From Prolixibacteraceae bacterium (lineage in GTDB: Bacteria; Bacteroidota; Bacteroidia; Bacteroidales; Prolixibacteraceae): a stretch of 47,343 nucleotides of DNA. The stretch spans positions 1 through 47,343 of the forward strand of contig JARKOX010000117.1 of assembly GCA_029975525.1 (NCBI GenBank), given 5' to 3'. The notes under the pieces were generated by a model. The model was not told the origin of the DNA. It searched no databases and saw nothing but the letters and a program-made list of their open reading frames with translations. Shown piece after piece: positions 1 to 8,162 of the stretch (its first letter is position 1; every line of letters starts with the position of its first letter). The translations under genes and the position numbers were made by a program.

Positions 1-91
1 TTATTGTCCGGCGGGCAGTAAACACGGCATCAGCAACGCCGGCTCCACCGAACTGAAATACCTGGTCATCCGGAAATACCCGGTCAATTAA
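1..91 (+). CDS. Cupin-like protein, C-terminal end (partial)
   Basis: Only the last 29 codons are inside the window, read in the frame starting at base 2 and ending with TAA at 89-91. The peptide contains PAGSKHGISNAG followed by LKYLVIRKY, the pattern of the last strands of a small cupin barrel, where the His after PAG is usually a metal ligand. It ends 11 bases before the pectate lyase start, so the two are probably co-transcribed. A cupin beside a pectate lyase could be a KdgF-like uronate-handling protein or a carbohydrate sensor, but that is inference because most of the gene is missing. Confidence 0.55.
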   Translation, partial: YCPAGSKHGISNAGSTELKYLVIRKYPVN

Positions 92-102
92 TCTTTCTGA
101 CG

Positions 103-1197
103 ATGAAAACTTTCTGTATTCTCTCCCTGATCCTTTTTTTCGCCCCTGTTCTGACTACCGAGGCACAAAAACCGCTGACCGACCGGAGCTGGGCGTCGGT
201 GGCTAACGATATGCCCGAAGCGTGGTACGGTTCGGAAGCCTCTCTCCGCATCGCCGACAATGTGCTCCTCTACCAGCGCAACGCAGGAGGATGGCCTAAA
301 AACACGGCATTTCACCTGCCGCTGTCCGAGGCGGAGAAGGATAAAATCAGGAAAGAAAAAGAGAAGGAAGATGCCATTTTCGACAACGGGGCAACCACCA
401 CCGAAATCAATTTCCTGGCCAAAATGTATGGCAAAACTGCCAATCCGGCCTATCGGGCCGCGGTGGAAAAGGGGCTGCGTTATATCCTCGACGCCCAGTA
501 TGAAAGTGGCGGCTGGCCCATGTTTTACCCCCTCCGGAAAGGCTATTACACCCACATCACCTTTAACGACAACGCCCACTACCGGCTGCTGAAACTCCTG
601 AAGGAGGTCAACGACCGCAAGCCGCTTTTTGCATTTATCACCGACCCGGATTTACTGGCCCGGTCGCAAAAAGCATGGGAAAAGGGGATTGAAATTATCC
701 TGAAAACCCAGATTGTGGTGGATGGCCGTCCCACTGTCTGGTGCGCCCAGCACGATGCAAAAACATTTCTGCCGGCCAAGGCCCGCTCGTACGAACTGCC
801 CTCTTTCAGCGGCGCCGAATCGGCCGGGCTGCTCACCCTGCTGATGGGGATCAAAAATCCGTCGCCCGAGATTATCCGGGCGGTTGAAGGAGCCGTTGAA
901 TGGCTGGAGACCCACAAGCTGAAAAATACCCGCTGGGAGAGCTTCACCAATGCCGACGGCCAAAAAGACCGCCGGATTGTGAACGATCCCGCTGCCGGCG
1001 ATCTCTGGGCGCGTTTTTACGACCTGGAGACCGGGCAGCCCTTCGTGTGCGACCGCGACGGCATCCAAAAGAGTTCGCTCGAGGAGATTGGCTACGAGCG
1101 GCGAAACGGCTACTCGTGGTACACCGACGCGCCGGAAAAAGTGCTGAAAGCCTACCCGGCCTGGAAAGCAAAGATCAGCCGGACAACGTCAAAATAA
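103..1197 (+). CDS. pelA: Secreted pectate lyase, PL10 family
   Basis: This 364-residue protein should cleave polygalacturonate by beta-elimination in the periplasm or outside the cell. It starts with a clear signal peptide of about 21 residues ending before AQK. Family marks in order are QRNAGGWPKN near residue 58, NGATTTEI near 95, ESGGWPMFYP near 134, RSYELPSFSG near 228 and LWARFYDLETGQP near 300. In PL10 enzymes the Arg of the RSYELPS segment and Asp/Asn residues of the central motifs build the calcium-dependent active site. Length is typical for a single-domain PL10 enzyme with no carbohydrate-binding module. The ATG lies 11 bases after the cupin stop, which suggests one transcript. Together with the cupin and the following amidohydrolase it marks the end of a pectin-use cluster that continues upstream of the window. 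Confidence 0.93.
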   Translation: MKTFCILSLILFFAPVLTTEAQKPLTDRSWASVANDMPEAWYGSEASLRIADNVLLYQRNAGGWPKNTAFHLPLSEAEKDKIRKEKEKEDAIFDNGATTTEINFLAKMYGKTANPAYRAAVEKGLRYILDAQYESGGWPMFYPLRKGYYTHITFNDNAHYRLLKLLKEVNDRKPLFAFITDPDLLARSQKAWEKGIEIILKTQIVVDGRPTVWCAQHDAKTFLPAKARSYELPSFSGAESAGLLTLLMGIKNPSPEIIRAVEGAVEWLETHKLKNTRWESFTNADGQKDRRIVNDPAAGDLWARFYDLETGQPFVCDRDGIQKSSLEEIGYERRNGYSWYTDAPEKVLKAYPAWKAKISRTTSK

Positions 1198-1448
1198 ACC
1201 GCTCACCAACAGCTGGTTTCATCGAACAGCCGGCACCAAAACCCCATTGCCAAAAAAATGAAAACCGTCCGGTTGCCGACGGCTGAAAAAAAATTACAGC
1301 GCCCCGCTTTTTGAATAAACTTTTCTGCCCGCCGAAAGTCCAATCGCCTGAACAACAACTAAAACATCCGTCCCCGGAACAAAGTGTCAAAACGCCATTG
1401 CCCGGGCCGGAGTGAAAACCAGCAAAAAACAACATTTTTTCGGGCACA

Positions 1449-2819
1449 ATGAAACTGATTCTGCTGATCATACTTCTTTCCGTTACGGCATTTTTGGCAA
1501 CCGGACAAGTAGAGATAAAACCCTCTCCCCTGCCGGGTTTCGAACAGCGTATCCGTGCCTACACCGACAGCCTGCCGGTTGTTGATACCCATGAACACCT
1601 GATGGACCCCAAAAAAATCAGAAGAAGTACCCTGCTCGATTTTATGCTGCTTTTTCACCATTTTGCCGACGACGATTTGATCTCTGCGGGCATGCCTCCC
1701 AATACTTTTCAGGCTCTTCTGGGCGATTCGCTTTCCGTCAAAGAGAAATGGTTGCTTTTCAAACCTTACTGGGAAAAAACCTTCAATACCTCTTTCAACC
1801 GCGTGTCGATGCTGGCCGCCAGGAAACTTTTCGGCATCAGCGAATTAAACGGTTACACCGTCGAACTTTTATCGAAAAGAATAAGAGAAGCTTATCAAGC
1901 CGACTGGTTTAACACTGTTTTAAAAGAAAAATGCAACATCAGCTTCCTGATCCAGGATTTCGACGACAACAGCTTTGGAAATGAAGGGTTCCGGCATGTA
2001 AAACGTCTTGACCATTTTATCAATATCGCTTCCGGGGAGGATATTGCCACGCTGACAGGCGCTTCCGGAAAAAAGCCCACTACGTTCGATGAATTGTTGA
2101 ACTTACTACGGGCCGACTTTCAGCAAGCGGTTTCAGAAGGAGTTGTAGCCATAAAAATCGGAGTAGCTTACACCCGCCCGTTAAATTTTGAAAATCCTGG
2201 CCGCGACAAGGCCAAAAAGCTCTTCCTGGAGACACTCAGCACTCCACCGGGACAGCCTCTTTCATTTCAGGAAGTTAAACCCCTGCAGGATTTTATGCTC
2301 CACCGGATCATCGGCCTGGCCCGTGAATTTAACCTTCCGGTGCAGATCCACACCGGGTTGCAGGCTGGAAACGGCAACAAAGCCGAAAACGCAAATCCAA
2401 CACTCCTTACCAACCTTTTTCAGAGTTATCCGCAGGTAAAATTTGTGCTTTTCCACGGCGGCTATCCTTTTGGCGGCGAAATCGCCACGCTGGCCAAAAA
2501 CTTTCCCAATGTTTACATCGACCTTTGTTGGGTTTATGCCATTTCGCCTTCCTACAGCCAGCGCTATCTTCACGAATGGCTGGAGACAGTGCCGGCCTGC
2601 AAGATCATGGGATTTGGCGGCGATTACCATAATGTGGAAAATGTATACGCCGAGCTCCTGATGGCCAGGCAGATCATTTCGACCGTGCTGACCGAAAAGA
2701 TCAGCACCGGTTATTTCAACGAAGCCGAGGCCAAACTAATTGCCCGGATGCTGCTCTACGAAAATGCCCTGAACTTTTACAACCTCGTTTCCGAAAATCC
2801 AAAACCGGATGGCAGTTAA
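1449..2819 (+). CDS. Secreted amidohydrolase-superfamily protein
   Basis: A 456-residue protein with an N-terminal hydrophobic signal peptide ending near ATGQ. It has the metal-site pattern of the amidohydrolase superfamily: VVDTHEHL near residue 46 (the H-x-H pair), VQIHTGLQAGNGN near 299, VLFHGGYPFGGE near 335, and FGGDYHNVEN near 393 with the last Asp. The layout (long insertion after the HxH strand, Asp near the C-terminus) is closest to Amidohydro_2 and glucuronate-isomerase-like members. The substrate cannot be told; a sugar acid or lactone fits the pectate lyase next door, but that is inference. A 251-base gap with no clear gene separates it from pelA. A bidirectional terminator follows it. 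Confident on fold, not on reaction. Confidence 0.8.
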   Translation: MKLILLIILLSVTAFLATGQVEIKPSPLPGFEQRIRAYTDSLPVVDTHEHLMDPKKIRRSTLLDFMLLFHHFADDDLISAGMPPNTFQALLGDSLSVKEKWLLFKPYWEKTFNTSFNRVSMLAARKLFGISELNGYTVELLSKRIREAYQADWFNTVLKEKCNISFLIQDFDDNSFGNEGFRHVKRLDHFINIASGEDIATLTGASGKKPTTFDELLNLLRADFQQAVSEGVVAIKIGVAYTRPLNFENPGRDKAKKLFLETLSTPPGQPLSFQEVKPLQDFMLHRIIGLAREFNLPVQIHTGLQAGNGNKAENANPTLLTNLFQSYPQVKFVLFHGGYPFGGEIATLAKNFPNVYIDLCWVYAISPSYSQRYLHEWLETVPACKIMGFGGDYHNVENVYAELLMARQIISTVLTEKISTGYFNEAEAKLIARMLLYENALNFYNLVSENPKPDGS

Positions 2820-2880
2820 AGTCAAAAAAGCCAAATGTGATTTTTTTATTGAGCCGTCTGTCCGGTCTGCTGAAAAAGAA

Positions 2881-2922
2881 ACAGCCTCCCGGAGGCTCCC
2901 GGAAGGCTGTCAATTCTCTTTT
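2881..2922. terminator. Bidirectional intrinsic terminator
   Basis: An 11-bp stem with one mismatch (2881-2892 with 2899-2910, loop AGGCTC) sits between two convergent genes. A T-rich run follows on the plus strand, and on the minus strand the run TTTCTTTTT follows it. It can serve both the amidohydrolase and the sugar isomerase-like lipoprotein. Confidence 0.75.
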
Positions 2923-2932
2923 ATTGAGAAAT

Positions 2933-3811
2933 TTATTTCGGCATCACCACATAATCGGCGGCATTCAGAAAATCGAGGCTCTTTTTGCAGCTTTCAAACG
3001 GCTCGAAGTTGTACTCTTCCACTTCCACAATACCATATTGCAGTCCGGCTTTGGCCGATTCGGCAAAAATCGATGCAAAATCCATCATTCCGCTGGCGCC
3101 CACTTCGGCTTTGTCTTTAATGTGCCACAGCTCAAAACGTCCGGGATATTTGTTGAAATAATCAACCGGATTTTTCCCGCCTACCACGATCCAGTAAAGG
3201 TCGAGCTGGAACATCACTTTGGCCGGGTCGGTGTTTTCAAGCATAAAGTCGTAGATGGTGGTTACGCTGTCAATTTGGGTAAACTCTTTATCGTGGTTGT
3301 GATACCCAAAACGGATCCCTTTGGCGTTACATTTTTCGCCAACCGCATTAAAATAGTCGCAGTAACGTTTCAGTCCTTCCACGCTTTCGTAGCCAACTCG
3401 GCCCATCCACGGCTGCACGATCCATTTGACGCCGGCGGCAGCGTGTGCATCCACACACTGGTCCCACCAGGCCATGGTTTCTTCCCAGTTGGTTGAATCG
3501 GGGACGTCGCGTCCGGTGTGCGATCCCATAAACGCCAGGCCGTTAGCTTCGCAAAGCGCTTTGAAATCGGCCGGCGACATTCCGTAGAACATGCCATCGC
3601 GGTAACCGGCAGCTTCCACAAATTTGTATCCCATTTCGCCCACTTTGGCAACTGTTCCGGGGACATCGTTTTTAATGGAATCGCGCAGGGAATAGAGCTG
3701 CAAACCAATGTTTTTCTGCGGGGCAGGTTTCTGGCACGCGTAAAAAGCCATTGAGGCAATGCCCACCACGGCTACGAACAAAAAAATCCTGAACAAATTT
3801 CTTTTTTTCAT
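2933..3811 (-). CDS. Sugar phosphate isomerase/epimerase-like lipoprotein
   Basis: A 292-residue protein with a lipoprotein signal: basic start, hydrophobic run, and the lipobox-like FYAC with Cys at residue 26. The rest is a xylose isomerase-like TIM barrel (AP_endonuc_2 family): IGLQLYSLRD near 36, FVEAAGYRDGMFYGMSP, MGSHTGRD near 96, FGYHNHDKEF near 169, MFQLDLYWIVVGG near 199, LWHIKDKAE near 229 and the Glu-rich YGIVEVEEYN near 260. The His, Asp and Glu residues in these segments normally hold the divalent metal. Such lipid-anchored barrels are common in Bacteroidota sugar-use clusters and act on periplasmic sugars or keto-sugars. The substrate is unknown. It is transcribed toward the pectin genes and ends at their shared terminator. 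Confidence 0.85.
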   Translation of the reverse strand: MKKRNLFRIFLFVAVVGIASMAFYACQKPAPQKNIGLQLYSLRDSIKNDVPGTVAKVGEMGYKFVEAAGYRDGMFYGMSPADFKALCEANGLAFMGSHTGRDVPDSTNWEETMAWWDQCVDAHAAAGVKWIVQPWMGRVGYESVEGLKRYCDYFNAVGEKCNAKGIRFGYHNHDKEFTQIDSVTTIYDFMLENTDPAKVMFQLDLYWIVVGGKNPVDYFNKYPGRFELWHIKDKAEVGASGMMDFASIFAESAKAGLQYGIVEVEEYNFEPFESCKKSLDFLNAADYVVMPK

Positions 3812-3870
3812 TTCGAACTGGTTTTTGGTAAATAATTTATTTGATTTGAACTGAGCTTCCTTTTATTTTT

Positions 3871-3878
3871 CAAAAGTA
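3871..3878 (-). promoter_or_regulatory. Bacteroidota -7 element for the lipoprotein gene
   Basis: On the minus strand this reads TACTTTTG, a full match to TAnnTTTG, about 60 bases upstream of the ATG at 3811. No strong -33 TTTG was found at the usual spacing, so only the -7 half is supported. Confidence 0.5.
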
Positions 3879-3983
3879 GGGAATCATTTGCGAAAGAAGC
3901 AGCCCGGCTGCGAAAACTTTTCACCAAAAGGGCCGGAAAAGCGGGCCGGGATAACTATTTTTACCGCGCCAAAATCAGAATGG

Positions 3984-4877
3984 ATGCAACATAAACATAA
4001 ATGGCTGCCGATAGCCGCAGCGCTGGGTGCCATGATCTTCTGGAGTTTCTCATTTGTGTGGGTGAAAGTGGCTTACCTGGCCTACCAGCCCATTACGGTG
4101 GTTTTGCTCCGGCTGGTGATTTCGGTCGCCATCCTGTTTCTCTTCACCAAACTGACGGGCCGGTTGCAGCGGCCTGCGCGGAAAGACCTGCCGGTATTTG
4201 TCCTGCTGGCCTTTTTTGAACCCTTCCTCTATTTTATGGGCGAAAGTTACGGACTGAAATATGTTTCGTCGACAGTGGCATCGGTGATTGTGGCCACCAT
4301 TCCGCTCTTTACCCCGGTGGTAGCCTGGTATTTCTACCAGGAACGGCTGAGCCGCATGAACCTTCTGGGACTGGTGATTTCATTCGCCGGGGTGAGCCTG
4401 GTTGTGCTCAACCGCGACTTCTCCTTTTCAGCTTCGCCGCTGGGGATTGCGCTCGAGTTTATTGCCGTGTTGTCCACCATCGGTTATGCCACCGTACTAA
4501 AAAAGCTGGCCCACCGCTACAACACTTTTTCGGTAATTGCCTGGCAAAATCTCATTGGCGCCTTTATGTTCCTGCCGTTCTGGCTGGCGGTCGATCTGCG
4601 GCAGTTTCTCTCCACGCCGTTTCATCCCGAAGCGTTCCGGGCGATTGTATTACTGGCCGTCTTTGCCTCCACCTTTGCGTTCATTTTTTTCACCTATTCC
4701 ATCCGCACGCAGGGCATCAACCGCTCCAACACGTTTATCAACATCATCCCGGTGTTTGTCGCCATTTTTGCGTACCTGATCCTGGGTGACCAGCTCACGC
4801 TCCAAAAAATGGCCGGCATTGTGGTGGTCATTGCCGGATTGTTCCTGGCACAACTACAACGATTACGAACCCGCTAA
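3984..4877 (+). CDS. EamA/DMT-family transporter
   Basis: This is a ten-helix inner-membrane drug/metabolite transporter of about 297 residues with two EamA repeats. The first repeat runs from AALGAMIFWSFSFVWVKVAY through LGLVISFAGVSLVVLN, and the second from LEFIAVLSTIGYATVLKK through AGIVVVIAGLFLAQLQ. The pairs of Trp/Phe and the GE (FMGESYGLKY) segment of helix 4 are typical. I start at ATG 3984 (MQHKHKWLP), because the longer frame opens at a TTG with a charged, non-family extension. Members move amino acids or other small metabolites, often outward; the substrate is not deducible. It lies 21 bases upstream of the YkgJ-type gene and probably forms an operon with it. Confidence 0.9.
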   Translation: MQHKHKWLPIAAALGAMIFWSFSFVWVKVAYLAYQPITVVLLRLVISVAILFLFTKLTGRLQRPARKDLPVFVLLAFFEPFLYFMGESYGLKYVSSTVASVIVATIPLFTPVVAWYFYQERLSRMNLLGLVISFAGVSLVVLNRDFSFSASPLGIALEFIAVLSTIGYATVLKKLAHRYNTFSVIAWQNLIGAFMFLPFWLAVDLRQFLSTPFHPEAFRAIVLLAVFASTFAFIFFTYSIRTQGINRSNTFINIIPVFVAIFAYLILGDQLTLQKMAGIVVVIAGLFLAQLQRLRTR

Positions 4878-4898
4878 CCGGAAACATTTCGTCTGTCC

Positions 4899-5399
4899 AT
4901 GCAAATCAAATACTTCTCTCCGGAAGAGCTCCGTAAAAAATGTGAAAACGGACGCCGGGAAACCGACCAGCTGATAAAACGCCTGAAAAAGAGAGACCCG
5001 GACAACCTCGACGATGTGGTGCACACGCTCCACGACGAGGCGTTCAGCCGGTTCGACTGCCTCAGCTGCGCCAACTGCTGCAAAACCATTGGCCCGCGCC
5101 TCATTCCGGCCGATATCGACCGGCTGGCCCGCGCCCTGAAGATGAAACCTTCGGCCTTCACCGAAAAATATGTGGAACAGGATGAAGACGGCGACCTGGT
5201 CTTCCGCGCGCATCCCTGTCCGTTCCTGCTGCCCGACAACTTCTGCATGGTGTATGAACAGCGGCCGAAAGCGTGTCGGGAATATCCGCACACCGATCGC
5301 AAACGTTTCTACCAGCTGCTCAGCCTGACCCGCAAAAACTGCGAAACCTGCCCGGTGATTTTCTCGATTGTGGAAGAATTGAAGTATCTTGACTGGTAG
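4899..5399 (+). CDS. YkgJ-family cysteine cluster protein
   Basis: A 166-residue cytoplasmic protein with the CxxCxxCC cluster (CLSCANCC, near residues 54-61), a second cluster CPFLLPDNFCMVYEQRPKACREYP near 106-128 and a third, CETCPV, near 148. This arrangement is that of the YkgJ/CxxCxxCC family thought to bind zinc or an iron-sulfur centre. The biochemical role of the family is not established. The ATG start at 4899 follows the transporter stop by 21 bases. It precedes porQ, which has its own promoter. Confidence 0.88.
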   Translation: MQIKYFSPEELRKKCENGRRETDQLIKRLKKRDPDNLDDVVHTLHDEAFSRFDCLSCANCCKTIGPRLIPADIDRLARALKMKPSAFTEKYVEQDEDGDLVFRAHPCPFLLPDNFCMVYEQRPKACREYPHTDRKRFYQLLSLTRKNCETCPVIFSIVEELKYLDW

Positions 5400-5427
5400 G
5401 ATATTCAGGATGGCCAAAATAAAAAAG

Positions 5428-5435
5428 TATCTTTG
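5428..5435 (+). promoter_or_regulatory. -7 promoter element of porQ
   Basis: TATCTTTG matches TAnnTTTG and lies 28 bases upstream of the chosen porQ ATG. The TTG at 5433-5435, which looks like a start codon in the same frame, is the end of this box, which is the main reason to place the porQ start at 5463. Confidence 0.6.
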
Positions 5436-5462
5436 GCGTTAGTTGAAAAATTACCGTTCCGA

Positions 5463-6491
5463 ATGGGTTTCAGAAAATATACACTCCTGCTTTTCACCGT
5501 TTGCACATTACAAGTTTCGGCACAAATCGGCGGCGAGAGCACCTTCCGTTTTCTCGATCTGACCAACTCAGCCCGCATGGCGGCATTGGGCGGCTTCCAG
5601 GTAGCCCTGGGCGATTCGACCGACCTGAACCTGCCCTTTAACAACCCGGCCCTTCTGCACCGCGAAATGTCGAAGTGGATGCTGGTCAACTATGTGAACT
5701 ACCTCGCTGACATCAACTACGGATATGCTTCCTACGCCCACACGCTGGGACGCTTCGGCAATGTGGCCGCCGGGATGCACTACATCAACTATGGCGACTT
5801 TACCGAAGCCGGCGAAGAGGGTGAAATCACCGGAAAAACTTTCAAAGCGGCCGAATACGCCCTGAACCTGATCTGGGCCAACCATTACCGGCAGTGGCGT
5901 TACGGTGTCAACCTGAAACCGGTGTTGACGGTTTTCGAAACCTACCAGTCATTGGGGCTGGTTGCCGATGCCGGGATCGCCTGGCAAAGTAAAAACCGGC
6001 TCACCACCGTTGGTGTTGCCGCCCGCAACTTCGGATCGCAACTGACCACCTACTACCCAACCGGCGAAAAAGAGCCGGTGCCGTTTGATTTGCAGGCCGG
6101 CATTTCGCAAAAACTGGCCCACGCGCCGATTGCTCTCTCACTGACCACCCACCATCTGAACCACTGGGACCTGGCCAACGCCGATCCGGAGAAAAACGGA
6201 GAGGACATCTTCGACCTGGAATATAATGAAAGTATCGGAAAACAGCTCCTCCGCCACCTGGTGTGGGGCATTGAAGTTCTCCCCTCGCCCAGCTTTACCC
6301 TGCGGGCTGGCTACAACTACCAGCTCCGACAGGAACTGAAACTGGAAGAACGGGCATCTACCGTAGGATTTTCGCTCGGCTTCGGCGTGAAAGTGAAACG
6401 ATTCAAACTCGATTATGCCATTACACGTTTCCACCTGGCTGGCTCTTCCAACCTCTTTTCCCTGTCAATCAACCTCAATAAAAACTTCTAA
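5463..6491 (+). CDS. porQ: Type IX secretion system protein PorQ
   Basis: A 342-residue outer-membrane beta-barrel protein with a signal peptide ending in VSAQ. The mature start has the PorQ/PorV-family signature: GGESTFRFLDLTNSARMAALGGFQVALGDSTDL..FNNPALL, followed by alternating aromatic strands and a C-terminal Phe (NLNKNF), as expected for barrel insertion. PorQ works with PorU, PorV and PorZ in the attachment complex that finishes type IX secretion and anchors cargo to A-LPS at the cell surface. Its presence means the organism should have a T9SS. Start chosen at ATG 5463 (MGFRKYTLLL) rather than the in-frame TTG, which lies in the -7 promoter box. No other T9SS gene is in the window; in this phylum porQ often stands alone beside cmk and ispH, as here. 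Confidence 0.9.
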   Translation: MGFRKYTLLLFTVCTLQVSAQIGGESTFRFLDLTNSARMAALGGFQVALGDSTDLNLPFNNPALLHREMSKWMLVNYVNYLADINYGYASYAHTLGRFGNVAAGMHYINYGDFTEAGEEGEITGKTFKAAEYALNLIWANHYRQWRYGVNLKPVLTVFETYQSLGLVADAGIAWQSKNRLTTVGVAARNFGSQLTTYYPTGEKEPVPFDLQAGISQKLAHAPIALSLTTHHLNHWDLANADPEKNGEDIFDLEYNESIGKQLLRHLVWGIEVLPSPSFTLRAGYNYQLRQELKLEERASTVGFSLGFGVKVKRFKLDYAITRFHLAGSSNLFSLSINLNKNF

Positions 6492-6502
6492 TAGCGGACT
6501 TT

Positions 6503-6529
6503 TTTGTCTGCTATAAAAATCTATCTTTG
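6503..6529 (+). promoter_or_regulatory. Promoter of cmk-ispH
   Basis: A TTTG at 6503-6506 and TATCTTTG at 6522-6529 resemble the -33 and -7 elements, with a 15-base spacer that is a little short. The transcript would start just upstream of the cmk ATG at 6554. An in-frame TTG at 6527 is part of this box. Confidence 0.55.
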
Positions 6530-6553
6530 TACTCGCAAAAGCAATCCAGAATC

Positions 6554-7258
6554 ATGGCGAACAAAAAAATTGTAATTGCGATCGACGGCTTCTCGTCGTG
6601 CGGAAAAAGTACTGTAGCCAAATCGCTGGCCCGCAGGCTGGGGTATGCCTACATCGACAGCGGCGCCATGTACCGCGCAGTAACGTTGTTTGCCCTGCGC
6701 AACAACCTTATCCACAACGGAAAACCGGACAAAGAAGGGATCATCCGCGCGCTCGGCCGCATGCAGATCTCTTTTTCGTTCGATCCTGAAACAGAAAAAA
6801 ACATCACCTTTCTGAATGGTGAAAACATCGAAAACGAAATCCGCCGGCTGGAGGTTTCTGAAAATGTCAGTCCGGTGAGCGCCATTGCCGACGTGCGGCG
6901 GGCGATGGTCGACTTTCAGCGTGAGATGGGCCGCAGCAAAGGAATTGTGATGGATGGACGCGACATCGGAACGGTGGTTTTCCCGGATGCCGAGCTAAAA
7001 ATCTTCATGACAGCCGACCCCGAAATCCGCGCGCAGCGCCGCTACCTGGAACTGGTCGCCAAAGGAGAATCCATTTCGATGGAAGAGATCCGAAAAAATA
7101 TCGGACAGCGCGATTTTATCGATCAAAACCGGAAAGAGAGTCCGCTGCGGAAAGCCGACGACGCCCTGGTGCTGGACAACAGCTACCTCACTCCCGACCA
7201 GCAGCTGCAATGGGCCATCGACAGAGTCAAAGAAATTACAGAAAACCATGAGAGTTGA
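6554..7258 (+). CDS. cmk: Cytidylate kinase
   Basis: This 234-residue enzyme phosphorylates CMP and dCMP with ATP in pyrimidine nucleotide recycling. The P-loop GFSSCGKST is near residue 12, followed by the family segments YIDSGAMYRAVTLFAL near 35, VSENVSPVSAIADVRRAMVDFQRE near 104, and GIVMDGRDIGTVVFPDAELKIFMTA near 133, then the lid region RAQRRYLELVAKG and RDFIDQNRKESPLRKADDALVLDNSYLT. Length is normal. The ATG at 6554 (MANKKIVIAIDG) is preferred over the TTG inside the promoter. It overlaps the ispH start by 11 bases, so the two are translationally coupled. Confidence 0.96.
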   Translation: MANKKIVIAIDGFSSCGKSTVAKSLARRLGYAYIDSGAMYRAVTLFALRNNLIHNGKPDKEGIIRALGRMQISFSFDPETEKNITFLNGENIENEIRRLEVSENVSPVSAIADVRRAMVDFQREMGRSKGIVMDGRDIGTVVFPDAELKIFMTADPEIRAQRRYLELVAKGESISMEEIRKNIGQRDFIDQNRKESPLRKADDALVLDNSYLTPDQQLQWAIDRVKEITENHES

Positions 7259-8108
7259 GATAGACAAACGATCGGGATTTTGCTTCGGCGTGATCAATGC
7301 CATCAAAACTGCTGAAACCGAATTAAAAGAAGCGGAGCAGCTCTTTTGCCTGGGCGATATTGTGCACAATAGCGCCGAAGTGGAGCGCCTGGAAGCGCTG
7401 GGCATGAAAACCATCTCGAAAGAAGAATATTTCCACCTCAGCAACTGCAAAGTGCTGATCCGCGCCCATGGCGAACCTCCCGAAACCTACGAATATGCCC
7501 GGAAAAACAACATCCAGCTCATCGACGCCACCTGTCCGGTAGTGCTTCACCTGCAGGAACGCATCAAAAGCACCTACCAGCAGTACGAAAGCCAGCATGG
7601 CCAAATGGTAATCTTCGGAAAACCGGGTCATGCCGAAGTGGAAGGGTTGAGCGGACAGATCGGCAACCAGGCCATTGTGGTTCAAAACAAAGCGGATATC
7701 GAAAAGATTGACTTTACCCGCCCCATTGCTTTTTACTCGCAAACCACCAAGCCGGTGGCGGCTTTTAACGAGCTGGCCGCGCTGATCCGCGCCCGGGCCG
7801 GGGAAAATGTCCCGATAAAAATCAAGGATACCATTTGCAGACAGGTGGCCAACCGCGGGCCGCACCTGAAAGAATTTGTCAAAAACTTTGATGTGGTGAT
7901 TTTTGTAGCCGGCTGGAAAAGCTCCAACGGGCTTTCGCTCTTTAACCTCTGCCAGGAAGAGAACCCCAGGACCTATCGGGTGGCATCGGCCGAAGACCTC
8001 GACCCGTCGTGGTTCTCCGGCGCCGAATCGGTCGGCATCTGCGGCGCCACTTCAACCCCCAACTGGCTCATGGAAAAAGTTGCCGCCACCATCAAAGAAC
8101 GATTCTGA
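7248..8108 (+). CDS. ispH: 4-hydroxy-3-methylbut-2-enyl diphosphate reductase
   Basis: IspH (LytB) makes IPP and DMAPP in the last step of the MEP isoprenoid pathway, using a [4Fe-4S] centre. The three cluster cysteines are in GFCFGV near residue 12, DATCPVV near 95 and DTICRQVANRG near 192. Substrate residues are visible in DIVHN, RAHGEPP, GHAEVEG (His and catalytic Glu), YSQTTKP and the SSN of GWKSSNGLSLF. The 286-residue length is typical. The start overlaps the end of cmk by 11 bases. The presence of ispH shows the organism uses the MEP route. Confidence 0.97.
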   Translation: MRVEIDKRSGFCFGVINAIKTAETELKEAEQLFCLGDIVHNSAEVERLEALGMKTISKEEYFHLSNCKVLIRAHGEPPETYEYARKNNIQLIDATCPVVLHLQERIKSTYQQYESQHGQMVIFGKPGHAEVEGLSGQIGNQAIVVQNKADIEKIDFTRPIAFYSQTTKPVAAFNELAALIRARAGENVPIKIKDTICRQVANRGPHLKEFVKNFDVVIFVAGWKSSNGLSLFNLCQEENPRTYRVASAEDLDPSWFSGAESVGICGATSTPNWLMEKVAATIKERF

Positions 8109-8111
8109 CCT

Positions 8112-8143
8112 TTGCCCGGACGGAACGTTTGTTCTACCTTTAC
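8112..8143 (+). promoter_or_regulatory. Candidate promoter of priA
   Basis: TTTG at 8112-8115 and TACCTTTA at 8136-8143 are separated by 20 bases, the usual Bacteroidota spacing; the -7 box differs from TAnnTTTG only in its last base. The priA ATG is 20 bases downstream at 8163. Confidence 0.5.
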
Positions 8144-8162
8144 CAGCAAATGTTCCTGAATT

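Noticed and set aside
88-579. Long minus-strand frame opposite the pectate lyase
   Set aside because: It lies entirely over a strong plus-strand gene, has no family pattern, and is a shadow of GC-rich codons. The same holds for other long antisense frames over priA, mltD, sucC and lysC.
1240-1285. Hairpin CCGTC...GACGG after the pectate lyase
   Set aside because: The T-run is on the minus strand, where no gene would be terminated, and A-run follows on the plus strand, so it is not a terminator for pelA.
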